Shown here: piece after piece, positions 13,449-14,689 of the stretch
Position numbering within the stretch: position 1 is the stretch's first letter
How the letters are laid out: every line of letters begins with the position of its first letter
Assembly (NCBI RefSeq): GCF_000966975.1
Contig: NZ_JZWV01000465.1
Location: forward strand, 1-14,689
DNA from: Streptomyces katrae
Lineage (GTDB): Bacteria; Actinomycetota; Actinomycetes; Streptomycetales; Streptomycetaceae
Direction of reading: 5' to 3'
DNA: 14,689 nucleotides
Notes under the pieces: generated by a model
What the model was told of the DNA's origin: nothing
What the model saw: only the letters and a program-made list of their open reading frames with translations
Databases searched by the model: none
Position numbers and translations under genes: made by a program

Positions 13449-14689
13449 CCCTGGGCCTCGCGCTCGGCCGACCCCACGGCGGTGGCCCCGTGCGGTGCGG
13501 GACCGGTCGGGGCGGCGGGCGCGAGACGCCGCTCGCGCGAGTAGGCACGCAGGTAGACGACCACGGTGTTGGTGACGGCGACCAGCGGCACGGCCACGAC
13601 CGCACCCCCGATCCCCGCGATCATCCCGCCGGCGGCGACCGACAGCACCACCGCGAGCGGGTGGACCCGTACGGCCCGGCCCAGGATGAAGGGCTGGAGC
13701 ACGTGCCCCTCGATCTGCTGGACGGCCAGCACCACCAGCAGCACCATCAGCGCGGTGAACGGCCCCTGGGTCACCAGGGCCACGACCACCGCGAGGGCGC
13801 CGGAGACCACCGCGCCGACGAGCGGGATGAAGGCGAACAGGAAGATGAACACGGCGAGCGGCACCGCCATCGGCACCTTGAGGAAGTAGAGGCCGAGGCC
13901 GATGAAGACGGCGTCGATGAGGGCGACGAGGACCGTCCCGCGCACGTACGCGGTGAGGGTGCGCCAGGCGCGCGGACCGGCTCCGGCGACGCCGGGGCGG
14001 GCGGCGGACGGGACCAGGCCGAGGACCCAGTTCCAGATCTTCTGGCCGTCGTAGAGCAGGAACAGCGTCGAGAACATCGAGAGGAGCATGCCCGTGAGCA
14101 CCTCGACGAGCACCGTCACGCCCTGCAGGCCGGCGGAGGTGATCTCCTCGGTGTTGGTGCCGATGGTCTCGCTGAGGTTCTTCGCGATGTCGTTGATCTG
14201 CTTCTCGGTCACGTGGAACGGACTGTCCAGTGCCCAGCTCTTGAGCTCGTTGATGCCCTCGCGCAGCCGGTTGGAGAGGTCGTCGAGGTTCTCCATGACC
14301 TGCCAGACCACGAACCAGCCGACCAGTCCGATCACGACGAAGCCGAGGACCGCGGTGACGGCGGTGGCGAGGCCCCGCGGCAGCCCGATCCGGCGCAGGC
14401 GGACCACGAAGGGCTGGAGCAGGGCGGTGACGAGCAGGGCGGCGGCGAAGGCGAGGACGACCAGGCGGACCTCGCTGATCACCTTCATCAGCACCCAGAC
14501 CATCCCGGCGAGCAGCAGCAGCCGCCAGCTGGCCTCGGCGGCGACGCGCACCCCCCAGGGGATGACGGCCGCCGGGTCGGGCCGCACGGGCGGCGGGGCC
14601 TCGCCGGACCCGGCCGCCGCGGCGGGGGACGGTACCTCGGGGGCGGGCGGGACGGGCAGCGGGTCCACGTCGGCCTCGGCCTCCGCCTC
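13445..14689 (-). CDS. AI-2E family transporter (PerM-type permease), 5' end outside the window
   Basis: This polytopic inner-membrane protein of the AI-2E/UPF0118 family has about 407 residues counted from a GTG at 14668. The frame stays open to the window edge (EAEAEAD precedes), so the true start is probably beyond it and the gene is partial at its 5' end. A Pro/Ala-rich cytoplasmic region precedes hydrophobic pairs near residues 47-85 and 103-127. A long amphipathic central loop follows (MENLDDLSNRLREGINELK to ETIGTNTEEITS). The C-terminal helices include the well-conserved FIFLFAFIPLVGAVVSGALAV and QQIEGHVLQPFILG motifs. Relatives have been linked to autoinducer-2 export or Na+/H+ exchange, but the role in Streptomyces is not established. 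The stop overlaps the next gene's TTG start. Confidence 0.88.
   Translation of the reverse strand, partial: EAEAEADVDPLPVPPAPEVPSPAAAAGSGEAPPPVRPDPAAVIPWGVRVAAEASWRLLLLAGMVWVLMKVISEVRLVVLAFAAALLVTALLQPFVVRLRRIGLPRGLATAVTAVLGFVVIGLVGWFVVWQVMENLDDLSNRLREGINELKSWALDSPFHVTEKQINDIAKNLSETIGTNTEEITSAGLQGVTVLVEVLTGMLLSMFSTLFLLYDGQKIWNWVLGLVPSAARPGVAGAGPRAWRTLTAYVRGTVLVALIDAVFIGLGLYFLKVPMAVPLAVFIFLFAFIPLVGAVVSGALAVVVALVTQGPFTALMVLLVVLAVQQIEGHVLQPFILGRAVRVHPLAVVLSVAAGGMIAGIGGAVVAVPLVAVTNTVVVYLRAYSRERRLAPAAPTGPAPHGATAVGSAEREAQG

Noticed and set aside
1..14689. tRNA genes, insertion sequences, integrase or attachment sites
   Set aside because: I found no cloverleaf-like sequence, transposase motif or flanking target-site repeat by eye. 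A dedicated search would be needed to exclude small remnants.

Overview
The window is high-GC (roughly 70% or more) actinobacterial chromosome. Gene content and protein sequences point to Streptomyces: a SpoIIE-type PP2C phosphatase with GAF and ATPase modules, an actinobacterial class A PBP, and an oxyR/ahpC/ahpD locus. In S. coelicolor, as I recall it, oxyR-ahpCD and a class A PBP also lie close together (SCO5031-5033 and SCO5039). There are no tRNA or rRNA genes, CRISPR arrays, insertion sequences or phage genes. This looks like core-type chromosome rather than an island.

Layout, left to right. (1) 153-872 (+) encodes a DUF402/FomD-like protein, probably from a leaderless transcript. (2) 1125-3194 (+) encodes a SpoIIE/GAF phosphatase whose C-terminal ATPase domain is cut short by an exact 14-bp tandem duplication. 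A 21-bp perfect hairpin separates it from a convergent class A PBP at 3329-5629 (-). (3) A divergent 243-bp control region with two dyads precedes a translationally coupled pair at 5873-7047 (+): a membrane SPFH/band-7 protein and a small ribbon-helix-helix protein. A 12-bp hairpin terminator follows. (4) 7195-10429 (+) is a three-gene operon with ATGA overlaps: a PadR repressor, an ABC ATPase and a two-FtsX-domain permease. Its promoter is embedded in TATAC-type inverted repeats. (5) Divergent oxyR (10500-11447, -) and ahpC-ahpD (11582-12683, +) form a peroxide-defence locus. ahpD is frameshifted at a (CT)4 run, which removes its catalytic CxxC from the main reading frame. A 15-bp hairpin follows. 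(6) On the - strand are an AI-2E family membrane protein, running off the right edge, and a coupled single-pass membrane protein of unknown function.

How the parts work together. OxyR senses peroxide through a disulfide pair and would control ahpCD; AhpC reduces peroxides and AhpD normally re-reduces AhpC. PadR probably represses its own efflux-type ABC operon. The RHH protein is a good candidate to autoregulate the SPFH operon through the 16-bp palindrome upstream.

The most notable observations are two independent frameshifts, both at short tandem duplications (spoIIE-like gene and ahpD), a possible in-frame internal deletion in the ABC permease, and the SPFH/RHH/palindrome module. I found no clear case for a wholly new system. 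The SPFH-RHH pair is the closest candidate.
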